Of a DNA stretch of 5,739 bases, positions 5,729 to 5,739 are shown in pieces (position 1 is the stretch's first letter; every line of letters begins with the position of its first letter). The stretch is from Bacteroides sp. (GTDB lineage: Bacteria; Bacteroidota; Bacteroidia; Bacteroidales; Bacteroidaceae): NCBI GenBank assembly GCA_019412865.1, contig DXOJ01000150.1, positions 1 through 5,739 of the forward strand, read 5' to 3'. Made by a program: the position numbers and the translations under genes. Below the pieces are notes generated by a model, which made no database searches, was not told the origin of the DNA, and saw only the letters and a program-made list of their open reading frames with translations.

Positions 5729-5739
5729 CTATACAATAG

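Overview
The window reads as accessory DNA from a Bacteroidales-type bacterium (Bacteroides, Prevotella or a relative), most likely a small mobilizable plasmid or a piece of a mobilizable element. The clues are a MobV-family relaxase with a Gly-rich tail, a Bacteroidetes-style barrel-plus-OmpA surface protein, moderate-to-low GC, and A-rich leaders in place of Shine-Dalgarno sites. All six genes I support lie on the minus strand, so transcription runs from high to low coordinates.

In the order of transcription: (1) 5728-4397, three tightly packed genes of unknown function (149, 130 and 163 aa). The first two are probably soluble and the third is a membrane protein with about five predicted spans. 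A 1-nt gap and a 4-nt overlap mark them as one translationally coupled operon. (2) 4396-4289, a spacer with a 7-bp inverted repeat. (3) 4288-3434, a helix-turn-helix protein, the only plausible replication initiator or regulator present. (4) 3433-3186, a spacer with five short dyads, the best candidate for oriT and mob control. (5) 3185-1734, the MobV relaxase. (6) 1577-114, a signal-peptide-bearing outer-membrane barrel with a C-terminal OmpA peptidoglycan-binding domain. (7) A probable intrinsic terminator at 85-53.

The layout suggests that the window may be a complete circular molecule of about 5.7 kb cut open in an intergenic spacer. The first gene starts 12 bases from the right end, and the last gene ends in a terminator near the left end. 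An 8-mer, ATAAAAAC, that sits 10-11 nt upstream of the relaxase and HTH genes also appears 10 nt upstream of the first operon gene, but only if the two ends are joined. Circularity is an inference; there is no terminal overlap to prove it.

The backbone is mobilization (relaxase plus oriT) and probable replication (HTH protein). It appears to rely on a helper conjugative element, because no type IV secretion or coupling protein is encoded. The cargo is the OmpA-type surface protein and the uncharacterised three-gene operon, which is the least explained part. No rRNA, tRNA, CRISPR array, transposase or resistance gene was seen.
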